Shown: positions 27,027 to 35,679 of the stretch, one piece after another
Numbering within the stretch: the stretch's first letter is position 1
How the letters are laid out: every line of letters begins with the position of its first letter
NCBI GenBank assembly: GCA_028279345.1
Contig: JANQNY010000071.1
Location: 1 to 64,000, forward strand
From: Geminicoccaceae bacterium
Lineage (GTDB): Bacteria > Pseudomonadota > Alphaproteobacteria > Geminicoccales > Geminicoccaceae
Length of the DNA stretch: 64,000 nt
Direction of reading: 5' to 3'
Position numbers and translations under genes: made by a program
Notes under the pieces: model-generated
What the model was told of the DNA's origin: nothing
The model's database searches: none
The model's input: the letters and a program-made list of their open reading frames with translations, nothing else

Positions 27027-27997
27027 GGGCGCCAAGCTACTGGCAGACCGACGGTGTAGCAGCGCGCTTGATGGCACCACTTGGCGCGGCCTATGCGGGC
27101 TTCGGCTGGCTCCGCTGGCGCTTGCACCAGCCGGAGGCGGCGCCAGTGCCGGTGCTGTGCGTCGGCAACGCGACCGTCGGTGGGACGGGCAAGACGCCGA
27201 TTGTGCTCGACCTCCTGGGCCGTTTGGCGGGTCGAGGCGTCGAGGTGCATGGCCTCTGCCGCGGCTATGGAGGCAGCCTCGAAGGGCCGGTACGCGTCGA
27301 CCCACGGCAGCACGCCGTCGACGACGTTGGCGACGAGGCGCTGTTGCTCGCTGCGATAGCGCCAACCTGGGTGGCACGGGATCGCCTCGCCGGCGCACGC
27401 GCGGCGGCTGCCGCCGGTGCCGTTGCGATCGTGCTCGACGACGGCCTCCAATACTCGAGGCTGCAGAAGCAAATGTCGCTCCTCGTGGTCGACGCGGCAA
27501 CGGGCTTCGGCAATGGCCGCGTCGTCCCGGCGGGGCCCTTGCGTGAGCCCGCTGGCCGCGCCTTGACGCGAGCCGACGTGCTGGTCTTGGTCGGCGACGG
27601 CACACCCACCGATGCCGACCTCGCTTCCTTCTCAGGTGCTTGCTGGCGGTGCCGCCTCGGCGCAACACCAGAGGCAGAAGCGCTCGCGGGCACGCGGGCC
27701 GTGGCCTTCGCCGGCATCGGCCGGCCCGAGAAGCTGTTCGAGACGGCGCAGGCGCTGGGCATCGAGCTCGTGGCCACCGTGGCGTTCCCGGATCATCACC
27801 GGTTCACTGCCGCCGAGCTCAAGACCCTCAGCGATCAGGCGTGCGGGCTCGGGGCGCGGCTCTTGACGACCACCAAGGATCTGGTGCGCCTACCCGAGCC
27901 GTTCCGAGCGCAAGTGGACGTGCTCCCGATCGAGGTCCAGTGGGCCGACACGACAGCCGTGGATGGTTTGCTCGACGCGCTCGTCCAACAAAAGTGA
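27023..27997 (+). CDS. lpxK: tetraacyldisaccharide 4'-kinase
   Basis: Phosphorylates the 4'-position of the lipid A disaccharide at the inner membrane; 324 residues, typical length. A hydrophobic N-terminal segment (about 15-32) is followed by a Walker-A-like GNATVGGTGKTP (48-59) and the DDGLQ motif (139-143), both conserved in LpxK. FPDHHRFTAAEL near residue 250 is also typical. The ATG overlaps the waaA stop (ATGA). Confidence 0.95.
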   Translation: MRAPSYWQTDGVAARLMAPLGAAYAGFGWLRWRLHQPEAAPVPVLCVGNATVGGTGKTPIVLDLLGRLAGRGVEVHGLCRGYGGSLEGPVRVDPRQHAVDDVGDEALLLAAIAPTWVARDRLAGARAAAAAGAVAIVLDDGLQYSRLQKQMSLLVVDAATGFGNGRVVPAGPLREPAGRALTRADVLVLVGDGTPTDADLASFSGACWRCRLGATPEAEALAGTRAVAFAGIGRPEKLFETAQALGIELVATVAFPDHHRFTAAELKTLSDQACGLGARLLTTTKDLVRLPEPFRAQVDVLPIEVQWADTTAVDGLLDALVQQK

Positions 27998-28046
27998 TCC
28001 GCTGTCCCTTGGCACACGTAGACCAAAGATCAGTCGGGAGTAGGCG

Positions 28047-28943
28047 ATGATCTACGCGGAAAACGCCGAGGCACAGCGGGCCAACCGCAAGTTTGTGCGC
28101 GCGGCCATGAGTGCACCGCTTCTCAGCCGCGAGCACGAACTCGATCTGGCCCGCCGCTGGCGGAACGACCGTGACGAGGAAGCCCTTCACGAGCTGATTG
28201 CCTCTTACACGCGGCTCGTCGTTTCCACCGCCTCACGCTTCAAGCACTATGGTCTCCCACCAAGTGACTTGGTGCAGGAGGGCATCGTCGGGCTGATGCA
28301 GGCGGCGGCCCGCTTCGAGCCGGAGCGCGATGTGCGGTTCTCCACCTACGCCGCGTGGTGGATCCGCTCGGCGATGCAGGACTACATCCTAAGGAACTGG
28401 TCGGTCGTCCGTACCGGCACGACAGCGGCTCAGAAGTCGTTGTTCTTCAACTTCCGTCGGCTGCGCGCGAAGCTCGAGGACGGCACGAAGACGCACCTCG
28501 ACGACGCCGACCGTGGCCAAATCGCTGACGAGCTTCGGGTCAACGTGACCGACGTCGAGAGCATGGAGATGCGGCTCGCCGGCGCCGACCAAAGCCTCAA
28601 CGCAACGATCGGGATCGATGGCGAGGACGAGTGGCAGGACTTCCTTGCCGACGAGCGGCCCTCGCCCGAGGCGGTCATCGGTGACCAGCTTGATCGTGCC
28701 AAGGTGTCGCGGTGGCTCGCCGAGAGCATCAACGAACTCAACGAGCGCGAGCAGGTCATCATCCGCGAGCGTCGCCTCACCGATGCGAGCTGCACGCTCG
28801 AGGACCTCGGGCAGGTGCTCGGGATCAGCAAGGAGCGTGTGCGCCAGATCGAGCACCGGGCATTGCAGAAGCTCAAGGCGGCCCTGCTTCGTCGTGCCGC
28901 GGACCCAGCCGACGCTGAGCTCTTGACCCAAAGTATAGTCTGA
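28047..28943 (+). CDS. rpoH: RNA polymerase sigma-32 (RpoH-type) factor
   Basis: A heat-shock-type sigma factor of 298 residues. Region 2 (about 45-122) contains DLVQEGIVGLMQAAARFEP and STYAAWWIRSAMQDYI. The RpoH box, diagnostic of this class, is QKSLFFNFRRLRAKL at 129-143. Region 4.2 is ISKERVRQIEHRALQKLK near the C-terminus. Alphaproteobacteria often carry two rpoH genes, the second serving oxidative stress; which one this is cannot be told. It starts at ATG 28047 with GGGAG upstream. A GC hairpin (28953-28976) without a T run lies after the stop. Confidence 0.93.
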   Translation: MIYAENAEAQRANRKFVRAAMSAPLLSREHELDLARRWRNDRDEEALHELIASYTRLVVSTASRFKHYGLPPSDLVQEGIVGLMQAAARFEPERDVRFSTYAAWWIRSAMQDYILRNWSVVRTGTTAAQKSLFFNFRRLRAKLEDGTKTHLDDADRGQIADELRVNVTDVESMEMRLAGADQSLNATIGIDGEDEWQDFLADERPSPEAVIGDQLDRAKVSRWLAESINELNEREQVIIRERRLTDASCTLEDLGQVLGISKERVRQIEHRALQKLKAALLRRAADPADAELLTQSIV

Positions 28944-28979
28944 TAAATCGTCGGGCCCTGGCACTGACCGGGGCCCAAC

Positions 28980-30131
28980 ATGAACGAAAGCGTCCGCGAT
29001 GTGGTCGTCGTCGGTGGTGGTCCCGCGGGGCTGGCGGCGGCCTGTGCCTATGGCAGAGCCGGTTTCGCGACCACATTGATCGATCGGCGGGCGGCGCCAG
29101 AACCCGCACGTGACGAAACTCTAGTGTTCGCGTTCACGAGCGCTACGCGTGACCGTTTGATCGATCTGGGGCTTTGGGCAGACGTGATGGAAGACGTCTG
29201 GCCCATCAGCGGGGTCAACCTCCAGGACGCGATTAGCTGTCGAGCGCATGTGTTTCGGGCCCGCTGCGGCCGGGCGGGTCTTCTCTACTCGATCGGCTAT
29301 GGTGAGCTGCGACGACGTCTTACGAAGCTCGCGGCTTCCTTCCCGACCGTCGAGTGCATCCATGGGCGCCGACTGGCAGCGTTGCCACTCGATGGCACGG
29401 CGCGACGGGTAGTGCTCGACGACGGTTATGCCCTGCGCACGCAGCTCGTGATCGGCGCCGACGGGAGGCGCTCGACGGTCCGTGAACTCGCGGGGCTCTC
29501 AAGCCGCGCGACCGACTTCGCCGAGACGGCCCTCACCTTCACCGTCGCCGGTCGTTCGTTGGCGCCCGATACCGCGATAGAACGGCTGACCCCGAACGGC
29601 CCCATCTCCATCGTGCCGCTGGGCGGCTGTCGCTTCGCGGTTGCCTGGATCGACAGCACCGCGCGCTCTCAGCGACGCCGCACGTCGACGCCGGCGCGTC
29701 TGCTCGCCGAGCTGGCGGGCGCACTGGACCTCGATAGCGACCACGATCTCGAGCTGGTGAGCAAGATAACGGCGCAGAAGCTGAGCGTCGCCAATGCCGA
29801 CCGCTACGTCGCACCACGTTTGGTGCTGATTGGCGATGCTGCCCATGGCGGCCATCCGATCCCAGTGCAAGGCGCACACATGGCGGTCGCCGACGTGCAC
29901 GAGCTGACCACGCTCCGGCGGGTCGATCGTAGCCGGTTCGCGTCCGCCGAGACGCTCGCCTGTTTCCAGCGCAGCAGGCGCTTGGCGAATGCCGCGCGTC
30001 TGGGCCTCGTCGACGTCTTGAACCGCATGTTCCCGCCGTCCGTGGCACCACTCGCCTTCGCCTTACCTGGACCCGACGCCGACGCGGACAGACGCCCTGC
30101 ACTCAGCCTCGGGGCGCACGTCTCGCCCTGA
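28980..30131 (+). CDS. FAD-dependent monooxygenase, UbiH/PHBH-like
   Basis: A 383-residue flavoprotein hydroxylase. The FAD-binding Rossmann motif VVVVGGGPAGLAAACAYGRAG is at about 8-28, the DG motif LVIGADGRRSTVRELAG at about 156-172, and the GD motif RLVLIGDAAHGGHPIPVQG at about 280-298. This set is shared by ubiquinone-biosynthesis hydroxylases (UbiH/F/I, Coq6) and aromatic-ring hydroxylases. Ubiquinone synthesis is plausible but the neighbours do not confirm it. The start ATG is 4 bases past a GC hairpin that may affect its translation. Confidence 0.85.
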   Translation: MNESVRDVVVVGGGPAGLAAACAYGRAGFATTLIDRRAAPEPARDETLVFAFTSATRDRLIDLGLWADVMEDVWPISGVNLQDAISCRAHVFRARCGRAGLLYSIGYGELRRRLTKLAASFPTVECIHGRRLAALPLDGTARRVVLDDGYALRTQLVIGADGRRSTVRELAGLSSRATDFAETALTFTVAGRSLAPDTAIERLTPNGPISIVPLGGCRFAVAWIDSTARSQRRRTSTPARLLAELAGALDLDSDHDLELVSKITAQKLSVANADRYVAPRLVLIGDAAHGGHPIPVQGAHMAVADVHELTTLRRVDRSRFASAETLACFQRSRRLANAARLGLVDVLNRMFPPSVAPLAFALPGPDADADRRPALSLGAHVSP

Positions 30132-30193
30132 CTGGCCATCGATCCCACAAAGCCTAGTTTGTCGCCCATCGCGAGCTCGCGCGGAGGAACGCC

Positions 30194-31156
30194 ATGCCAA
30201 CCCTCACTCGACGCACGGCCTTCGCCGGCGCATCCCTTCTCGCCACGACGCCGACAATCGGCCGCCCGGCGTCCGCGAACGTCCCGATGCTCGGGCCAGA
30301 GCGGGCGACGTTCTATCGCTTTCCGCTCGGTGGCTTCGAGGTCACCACCCTGCTCGACGGCACGATCCAGCTCGACGGTCCGCACCCGGTCTTCGGCCAG
30401 GACCAGGACGAGGCTGCGGTTGCGGAACTCGCCGAGGCGAACTTCCTCCCGGCGGACCGCATGGCGATCGGCTTCGCGCCGGTGCTTGTGAACACAGGCA
30501 CGGAGCTGGTGCTCTTCGACACCGGCAACCCGCCCAGCCGAGCCCCTGCCGCGGCCAACATCCGCGCCGTGCTGGCGGCGGCAGGCTATGCGCCCGAGGA
30601 CGTGAGCGTCGTCGTGCTCACCCATTTTCACGGTGATCACATTGGCGGACTGGCCGAGGACGGCAGAAGCCACTTCCCCAACGCGCGGCTCGTTACCAAC
30701 GAGCGCGAGTACGCCTTCTGGTCAGCCGAAGAACGCCTCGCCGGCCCCACCGAGAGCACCGCGCGCCTCGTCCAGACGAACGTTGTGCCGTTCGCCGAGC
30801 AGCTCGAGTTCGTTGCCGACGGCTCGGAGATCACGTCCGGCATCACCGGCATCGAAGCACATGGTCACACGCCCGGGCACATGGCCTACCACCTGGAAAG
30901 TGAGGCGCGGCGCCTGCTCCTTTGGGCGGACACGGCCAACCACTACGTCATGTCGGTACAGCGGCCCGACTGGCATGTGCGCTTCGACATCGACAAGGCT
31001 GCGGCCGCGGCCACGCGCCGTCGCCTGCTCGACCTCGCCGCCGCGGAGCGCATTCCGGTTACCGGCTATCACATGCCCTTCCCCGCGGTCGGCTTCATCG
31101 ACCGCGCGGGCGACAGCTATCGCTGGGTGCAGGCGAGCTACCAGCTCGATCTGTAG
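30194..31156 (+). CDS. MBL-fold metallo-hydrolase, exported
   Basis: A 320-residue metallo-beta-lactamase-fold hydrolase. The N-terminus has a twin-arginine-like signal (TRRTAFAGASLLA, cleavage near SANV at about 30). Metal ligands H144-F-H146-G-D148-H149 are plain, with H at about 224 (EAHGHTPGHM) and D at about 249 (LLLWADTANH). The layout is that of the quorum-quenching lactonase and related periplasmic hydrolases; the substrate is unknown. It starts at ATG 30194 with GGAGGAA upstream. A long GC inverted repeat lies just after the stop. Confidence 0.88.
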   Translation: MPTLTRRTAFAGASLLATTPTIGRPASANVPMLGPERATFYRFPLGGFEVTTLLDGTIQLDGPHPVFGQDQDEAAVAELAEANFLPADRMAIGFAPVLVNTGTELVLFDTGNPPSRAPAAANIRAVLAAAGYAPEDVSVVVLTHFHGDHIGGLAEDGRSHFPNARLVTNEREYAFWSAEERLAGPTESTARLVQTNVVPFAEQLEFVADGSEITSGITGIEAHGHTPGHMAYHLESEARRLLLWADTANHYVMSVQRPDWHVRFDIDKAAAAATRRRLLDLAAAERIPVTGYHMPFPAVGFIDRAGDSYRWVQASYQLDL

Positions 31157-31173
31157 CGCGGGTTTCGCCAACG

Positions 31174-31265
31174 CCGAGCCACCCGGACACCCCGCCCCAC
31201 CCCCCCCCCGACCACCCCCGAGGATGATACTCTGGGCGCTGGGGCGGGGTGCGCGGGTGGCTCGG
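31174..31265. repeat. 26-bp GC-rich inverted repeat between MBL and MT-A70 genes
   Basis: Arms 31174-31199 and 31240-31265 are complementary at 24 of 26 positions and flank a 40-base loop that contains a run of ten C. It can form a very stable stem. There is no T run, so it is not a standard intrinsic terminator; it could end or stabilise the MBL mRNA, or be a dispersed genomic repeat. No second copy was noticed in this window. Confidence 0.7.
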
Positions 31266-31346
31266 GAATGGCGGAGCAACTTCCACCCCGTTGACCCCGG
31301 CCAGGCAACGTGCTCGCCTGCGCATGGAATTCGACAAGGGGCCATC

Positions 31347-32033
31347 TTGGACCGTCCGCCGCAGGCTGGCGCCTACCGCGTCATCTACGCCGATCCGCCC
31401 TGGCACTTCCGGACCTACTCGGCGAAGGGCAAGGGCCGCAGTGCCGATGCGCATTACGACACCCTCGACCTCGCCGGCGTGAAGGCCCTGCCCGTTGCCG
31501 AGTGGGCTGCGCCTGACGCCGTGATCCTGCTCTGGGCGACCGATCCCTTGTTGCCGCAAGCGCTCGAGGTGATGGCTGCCTGGGGCTTCACCTACAAGAC
31601 CGTCGGCTTCTACTGGGCGAAGCTCAACAAGAGCAGCGCAACCGAGATTTACGCCGAGCGGGACTTCTTCACCGGGCTCGGATTCTGGACCCGCGCGAAC
31701 CCGGAGCCCTGCCTTCTCGGCACTCGCGGCAAGCCCGGGCGCCGCTCCGCCGGCGTCCGCAAGCTCGTGGTAGCGCCGCGCCGCGAGCATTCGCGCAAGC
31801 CGGACGTCGTCGCCGAACGCATCGAGACGTTGCTTGAGGGGCCGTATCTCGAGCTGTTCGCACGTGAGAGCCGGCCTGGTTGGGACCACTGGGGTAACCA
31901 GGCGGGGCTGTTCGACGAGGGCGCTGTCGCCACCCGGCGCATCCCATCGGTGCTCACGCCGCTGGCGGCGCGAAAGCCGCGCGCGCGGCCAAGAGCGGGT
32001 CCCGACGGTGGCAACCGGCCAGATGATCGTTGA
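31347..32033 (+). CDS. MT-A70 family adenine-N6 methyltransferase
   Basis: A 228-residue methyltransferase of the MT-A70 class, with the catalytic ADPPW motif at residues 15-19 and a SAM-binding ILLWATDPLLPQALEVM segment at about 58-74. Members methylate adenine N6 in DNA or RNA. The start is TTG 31347, which has AAGGGG 5 bases upstream and places DPPW near the N-terminus as usual; an ATG at 31224 would add 41 residues derived from the inverted repeat region and is unlikely. No restriction enzyme lies beside it, so it may be an orphan. Its last 80 bases overlap the convergent tag gene. Confidence 0.85.
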   Translation: MDRPPQAGAYRVIYADPPWHFRTYSAKGKGRSADAHYDTLDLAGVKALPVAEWAAPDAVILLWATDPLLPQALEVMAAWGFTYKTVGFYWAKLNKSSATEIYAERDFFTGLGFWTRANPEPCLLGTRGKPGRRSAGVRKLVVAPRREHSRKPDVVAERIETLLEGPYLELFARESRPGWDHWGNQAGLFDEGAVATRRIPSVLTPLAARKPRARPRAGPDGGNRPDDR

Positions 32034-32589
32034 CGATGCCCATGGCCTGCATGAACGCATAAGCCGTCGTCGGCCCCACGAACTTCCAGCCGCGCTGCCT
32101 GAGCGCTCGGCTCAGCGCATCGGAATGAGGCGTGCGCGCAAGCGCGCCAAGCGTCGCCGCGTCGAAGCGCGCAGGCCGCTCGGCGACCGCCGGCTCGAAC
32201 GACCAGAAGAACGCCGCCAACGAGCCCGCCTCTTCCTGTAGCGCCAGTGCCCGGCCGGCATTGTTGATCACTGCTTCGATCTTGCCACGATGGCGCACGA
32301 TACCGGGATCGCCCAAGAGCCGCTCGACGTCGGCCGGTCCGAACCGCGCGACCCGCGCCGGATCGAAACCGTCGAAGACCTCACGGAACCGCTCGCGCTT
32401 CCTGAGGATCGTGAGCCACGACAGGCCGGCCTGGAACCCCTCGAGCGAGAGCTTCTCGAAGAGCCTGGCGTCGTCGGTGACCGGTGCTCCCCACTCCTCG
32501 TCATGATAGCGGCGATAGAGCGGATCGGTGCCACACCAGCTACAACGGCCGAGGCCATCCTCGCCGTCTACGACGCTCAGCCCGACCAT
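31954..32589 (-). CDS. tag: DNA-3-methyladenine glycosylase I
   Basis: Removes 3-methyladenine from alkylated DNA; 211 residues. The zinc site is visible: C in RCSWCGTDPLYRRYHDEEWG (about 15-34) with its H, and H and C in NDHLAGCH near residue 190. The substrate-pocket glutamate is in LSLEGFQAGLSW (about 48-59). It overlaps the 3' end of the upstream hydrolase gene by 13 bases on the same strand, and is convergent and overlapping with the adenine methyltransferase for 80 bases. Confidence 0.95.
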   Translation of the reverse strand: MVGLSVVDGEDGLGRCSWCGTDPLYRRYHDEEWGAPVTDDARLFEKLSLEGFQAGLSWLTILRKRERFREVFDGFDPARVARFGPADVERLLGDPGIVRHRGKIEAVINNAGRALALQEEAGSLAAFFWSFEPAVAERPARFDAATLGALARTPHSDALSRALRQRGWKFVGPTTAYAFMQAMGIVNDHLAGCHRRDPLLAARAAFAPPAA

Positions 32590-33614
32590 GGTGCTTCCTC
32601 TGCGAAGGCCGCCTCCAGAAACGCTTCGAGGCGCGCGTCCGAGCGCGCCTTGATCGCCGCGTCGCCGCGGATCCGATAGCCGTCATCGTCGGCGCACCAG
32701 GCGAGCGCCAGCGCCCGCGCGAGGTAGCCGTCGAGCGGCAGGTAGGTGCGCTCGTCGTGAACGGTCCCGTCGGCAGCCACCCGGAAGCGGCAACGGGCAA
32801 GCCCGCGGGGGGCTTGCCAGTTGCGCGGTCCACTGTCCCAGCGATGGGCCGCCCCTGCATAGACCTCGAGCGAAGTGGCACTGCCACCGACCTCGAGGTC
32901 GGCCAGGGTCGCCTCGCAGCGCGCCGGATCGACGATCGCGTCGTCGGTGCCGTAGAGCATCAGAAAGGGCGCGCCGGTGGTGCGACGGTTGGCGAAGCTT
33001 GCAATGCAGGGTGCGTAGAAGGCCGCATGTGCGCGGAACCGCTCGCGGCGCTTGGCATAGAGTGCCTGGACCTGGGCGTGCAGGGCGTAGGTCGCAACCA
33101 TGCCGCCATAGGAAAAGCCCACCAGCGCCACACGGTCGCCATCGACGGCCGGGTGGGCATCGAGGAAACGGAGCGCCGCGTAGGCGTCCGCGAGGAACAT
33201 GGCTTCGGTCACGTTCAAGAGCCGCGCCGTGAAGCCGGTGCCCGGCTCGACGCGTGCACCAAAGACGTCAACGACCAACGCTGCCCAACCGTTGGCGGCA
33301 AGCTGACGGGCGTAGGTCAGCTCGCGAGCCCAACCCACGCCGCCGGCGCCGTGCAGCAGCACGACGGCCGGCACCGGACCTGAAGATCCCGGCGGCAGGA
33401 AGAGCTGGCCGATTGCGTCGATCGGCGGTGGGTCGCTGCCCGCATCGGCGAGCGTGAACGGGTTCGCTGAAGGAAAGCGCACCGTCGTCCCCTCGATCGC
33501 CGCGGGCGGCGGCAAGGCGAATCCGGTGGGGACGAACCCCACCAGCAGGCAAAGCACGGCAATGCAACGAAGGACGATGGCGCATTTCCTGCGCAGGCCG
33601 ACCAGCTCGACCAC
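32577..33614 (-). CDS. exported dienelactone-hydrolase-like alpha/beta hydrolase
   Basis: A 345-residue protein with a signal sequence (about 10-33, ends FALPPP). The alpha/beta-hydrolase core has AVVLLHGAGGVGWARE (oxyanion region, about 81-96), the nucleophile elbow GFSYGGM (about 165-171), aspartate in YGTDDAIVDP and histidine in YAGAAHRWDS. The nucleophile is serine, whereas classical dienelactone hydrolases use cysteine, so the substrate is likely an ester or similar. It is first of a two-gene unit with tag. Confidence 0.83.
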   Translation of the reverse strand: MVELVGLRRKCAIVLRCIAVLCLLVGFVPTGFALPPPAAIEGTTVRFPSANPFTLADAGSDPPPIDAIGQLFLPPGSSGPVPAVVLLHGAGGVGWARELTYARQLAANGWAALVVDVFGARVEPGTGFTARLLNVTEAMFLADAYAALRFLDAHPAVDGDRVALVGFSYGGMVATYALHAQVQALYAKRRERFRAHAAFYAPCIASFANRRTTGAPFLMLYGTDDAIVDPARCEATLADLEVGGSATSLEVYAGAAHRWDSGPRNWQAPRGLARCRFRVAADGTVHDERTYLPLDGYLARALALAWCADDDGYRIRGDAAIKARSDARLEAFLEAAFAEEAPWSG

Positions 33615-33670
33615 GCTTGACCCCTCCCAAGCAACCTTTCACGACGAAGCTCTTCTAGCAGGAACGAACC

Positions 33671-35263
33671 TTGAGCGACCCGATACCCCAAGGTGGTGGT
33701 TCGACCCCGTTGGTCGACACTGCCGAGCACCTTTTCTGGATCGACAGTCTCGTCGCCAACAGCCGCGAACTCGCGACCGCACTTGTCGCGATCACCCTGC
33801 TCTGGGTCGTGGTGCGCTTCTTCAACCGCCGGAAGCAGGTGCGGCGCTCGATGCCTCGGGTCGTTCCGTGGCTCATCGACCTGGTGCTCGTGCCGCCGAC
33901 AATCATCGTCGCGGGCGCGCTCATCCGACTGGTGCTGCGGGACAGCGGCATTGAGCAGCTCGATACCATCGTCCGCAACGGCACGGAACTCGTCACCTAT
34001 CTCGCGATCGCCTGGCTCGTGGCGCGCTGCGTCGACATCTTGCTCACCGAAGACGACGCGATGCCGGCGCGGCGTGGTGCGACGATGCTCCTGCGCGGGC
34101 TCATGTACGTCGCCGCACTCGGAGTCGGCGCGACGGCTTTCCTCGCGGTTGCCGGATACTCGATCACGGGTTTCCTCGTGTCGACCGGCGTCACCGCCGC
34201 GGTGCTCGGCTTCGCGCTCCACAATACGTTGGCCGACATGCTCTCCGGCATCGCACTGAGCGTCGAGAAGCCGATGCGGATCGACGACTGGCTCGAGCTC
34301 GAGGACGGCACCGTCGGCCAGGTCGTCGACATCACTTGGCGTTCGATCTGGCTCGTGACGCTCAAGAACACCCGGATGGTGGTGCCGAACAGCAAGCTGG
34401 CGGGACAACGTTTCGAGGTCCTCAGCGAACCTACGCCGCGCTACGCGCCCATTCATTACGTAAAGGTGTCGGCCGACCTAGCGCCGGATTACGCGACGAC
34501 GCTGCTGCGCAACGCGGTGCTGCGCTGCCCGGCGGTGCTGGCGAACCCGCCTCCGGTGGTTCGCCTCGTCGACGCGACCACGGTCCCATACACCTACCTG
34601 GTCTGGGTATCATTCGCAGGCTACATTGAGATGTTTCACGGCCGCGAGCTGATGTTTCACGAAATCGATGCCGCCTTGCGGGAGATCGGGGCCGAGCCGG
34701 CGCCGCCGGTGACCGAGTTTCGCTCGCGACCGAGCCCTGGCGCCAAATTCACGTCCCCCACCGTGCGGGACGACCTTCGGGCGTCCGAAGTGCTGAGTGA
34801 GCTCGACGATGACCAGATTGAACGCCTTGCAACTCACAGCGCCCATGTCGACGTAGCTGCCGGCCAGGCCATCCTACGCGAAGGCGAAGCGCACGACGCG
34901 ATCTATGTCGTCGTCTCCGGTGGCCTTGATGCATCAGTGTTCGCGGGTGAGCAGGCGGGCGAAATCAGCGATCGGCTGGCGCCTGGACACGCGTTCGGGC
35001 CGGCAGCGCGGCTGAGCGCGGAGCCAGCCTCCATCACCGTGCGTGCCGCGACCGACTGCTCGCTGATCCGCATCCACATCGACGGCGCGCGCGACGTTAT
35101 CGCCGAGAGCCCGCAGGCCGAGGAACGGCTGGTCAGGCACATCGAGCAACGCATCGACAAGCTCAAGGCGGCGCGCGCGGCACGGATGCCGGCAGACAGT
35201 CGACCGGTTAGCCTCCGGGATGTAGGGAAGCGCTTCGGGCGCCTGTTTCACAGCCGGCACTGA
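33671..35263 (+). CDS. MscS-superfamily channel with C-terminal cyclic-nucleotide-binding-like domain
   Basis: A 530-residue membrane protein of the bCNG type. Membrane helices lie at about 35-55, 75-100, 110-130 and 155-200. The MscS-like pore and beta domain span about 175-265 (GVTAAVLGFALHNTLADMLS, then VEKPMRIDDWLEL). Residues 375-510 form a cNMP-binding fold (LSELDDDQIERLATHSAHV, then ILREGEAHDAIYVVVSGGL). The phosphate-binding cassette reads GPAARLSAEPASITV, lacking the Glu and Arg that normally grip the nucleotide, so binding is doubtful. The start is TTG 33671 with AGGAACG upstream. The gene is divergent from the hydrolase, 56 bases away. Confidence 0.87.
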   Translation: MSDPIPQGGGSTPLVDTAEHLFWIDSLVANSRELATALVAITLLWVVVRFFNRRKQVRRSMPRVVPWLIDLVLVPPTIIVAGALIRLVLRDSGIEQLDTIVRNGTELVTYLAIAWLVARCVDILLTEDDAMPARRGATMLLRGLMYVAALGVGATAFLAVAGYSITGFLVSTGVTAAVLGFALHNTLADMLSGIALSVEKPMRIDDWLELEDGTVGQVVDITWRSIWLVTLKNTRMVVPNSKLAGQRFEVLSEPTPRYAPIHYVKVSADLAPDYATTLLRNAVLRCPAVLANPPPVVRLVDATTVPYTYLVWVSFAGYIEMFHGRELMFHEIDAALREIGAEPAPPVTEFRSRPSPGAKFTSPTVRDDLRASEVLSELDDDQIERLATHSAHVDVAAGQAILREGEAHDAIYVVVSGGLDASVFAGEQAGEISDRLAPGHAFGPAARLSAEPASITVRAATDCSLIRIHIDGARDVIAESPQAEERLVRHIEQRIDKLKAARAARMPADSRPVSLRDVGKRFGRLFHSRH

Positions 35264-35383
35264 CCCGCACGCCGGCGCGGCCGCGGCGAGCGCAACCGCC
35301 ACGATTGCCCTCTTGCTAGCCCAAGGCGAGCGACGGATACTTGTTCTGCGTGTAGCGACGCGCGGTGTCTGATTGCCCGTTTG

Positions 35384-35455
35384 GTTTCCGTCCAAGTGAG
35401 CGACCGACTGCCGTTTCCGCCGGTCGGAGGTCCGACCGGAAGCTGACTTGGAAAC
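35384..35455 (+). promoter_or_regulatory. structured 5' leader of cspA-like gene
   Basis: A perfect 9-bp hairpin (35420-35428 with 35431-35439) is enclosed by an interrupted stem: GTTTCC (35384-35389) and AAGT (35394-35397) pair with ACTTGGAAAC (35446-35455). The ribosome-binding AGGA and ATG lie just outside. Cold-shock mRNAs are known to use structured leaders as thermosensors, and this could do the same. That it is transcribed is assumed. Confidence 0.5.
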
Positions 35456-35469
35456 AGGATCTACCTACT

Positions 35470-35679
35470 ATGCCTACCGGAACCGTTAAGTGGTTCGACG
35501 CGACCAAGGGCTATGGTTTCATCAGCCCCGACGACGGCGGCAAGGACGCCTTCGTCCATATCACCGAAGTGCAGCGCTCCGGGCTCGACGGCCTCAACGA
35601 GGGTCAGAAGGTTACTTACGAGCTGGTCGCAGGTCGCGGCGGCAAGATGGCTGCCACCAACATCGAGCTAGAGGGCTAA
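35470..35679 (+). CDS. cold-shock protein, CspA family
   Basis: A 69-residue single-domain cold-shock protein (RNA chaperone). RNP1 KGYGFISPD and RNP2 DAFVHI motifs are intact, preceded by GTVKWFDATK. It starts at ATG 35470, the start that gives the usual length. It is followed directly by a strong intrinsic terminator, and its stop codon overlaps the stop of the convergent amidohydrolase gene by 3 bases. Confidence 0.96.
   Translation: MPTGTVKWFDATKGYGFISPDDGGKDAFVHITEVQRSGLDGLNEGQKVTYELVAGRGGKMAATNIELEG

Noticed and set aside
28953..28976. hairpin after rpoH as a terminator
   Set aside because: Stem of 8 of 9 pairs but no T run, and it lies 4 bases before the next start; a terminator cannot be supported.
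31224..31346. N-terminal extension of the MT-A70 methyltransferase from ATG 31224
   Set aside because: It would be encoded by the inverted repeat arm; TTG 31347 has a good ribosome-binding site and gives the usual DPPW position.
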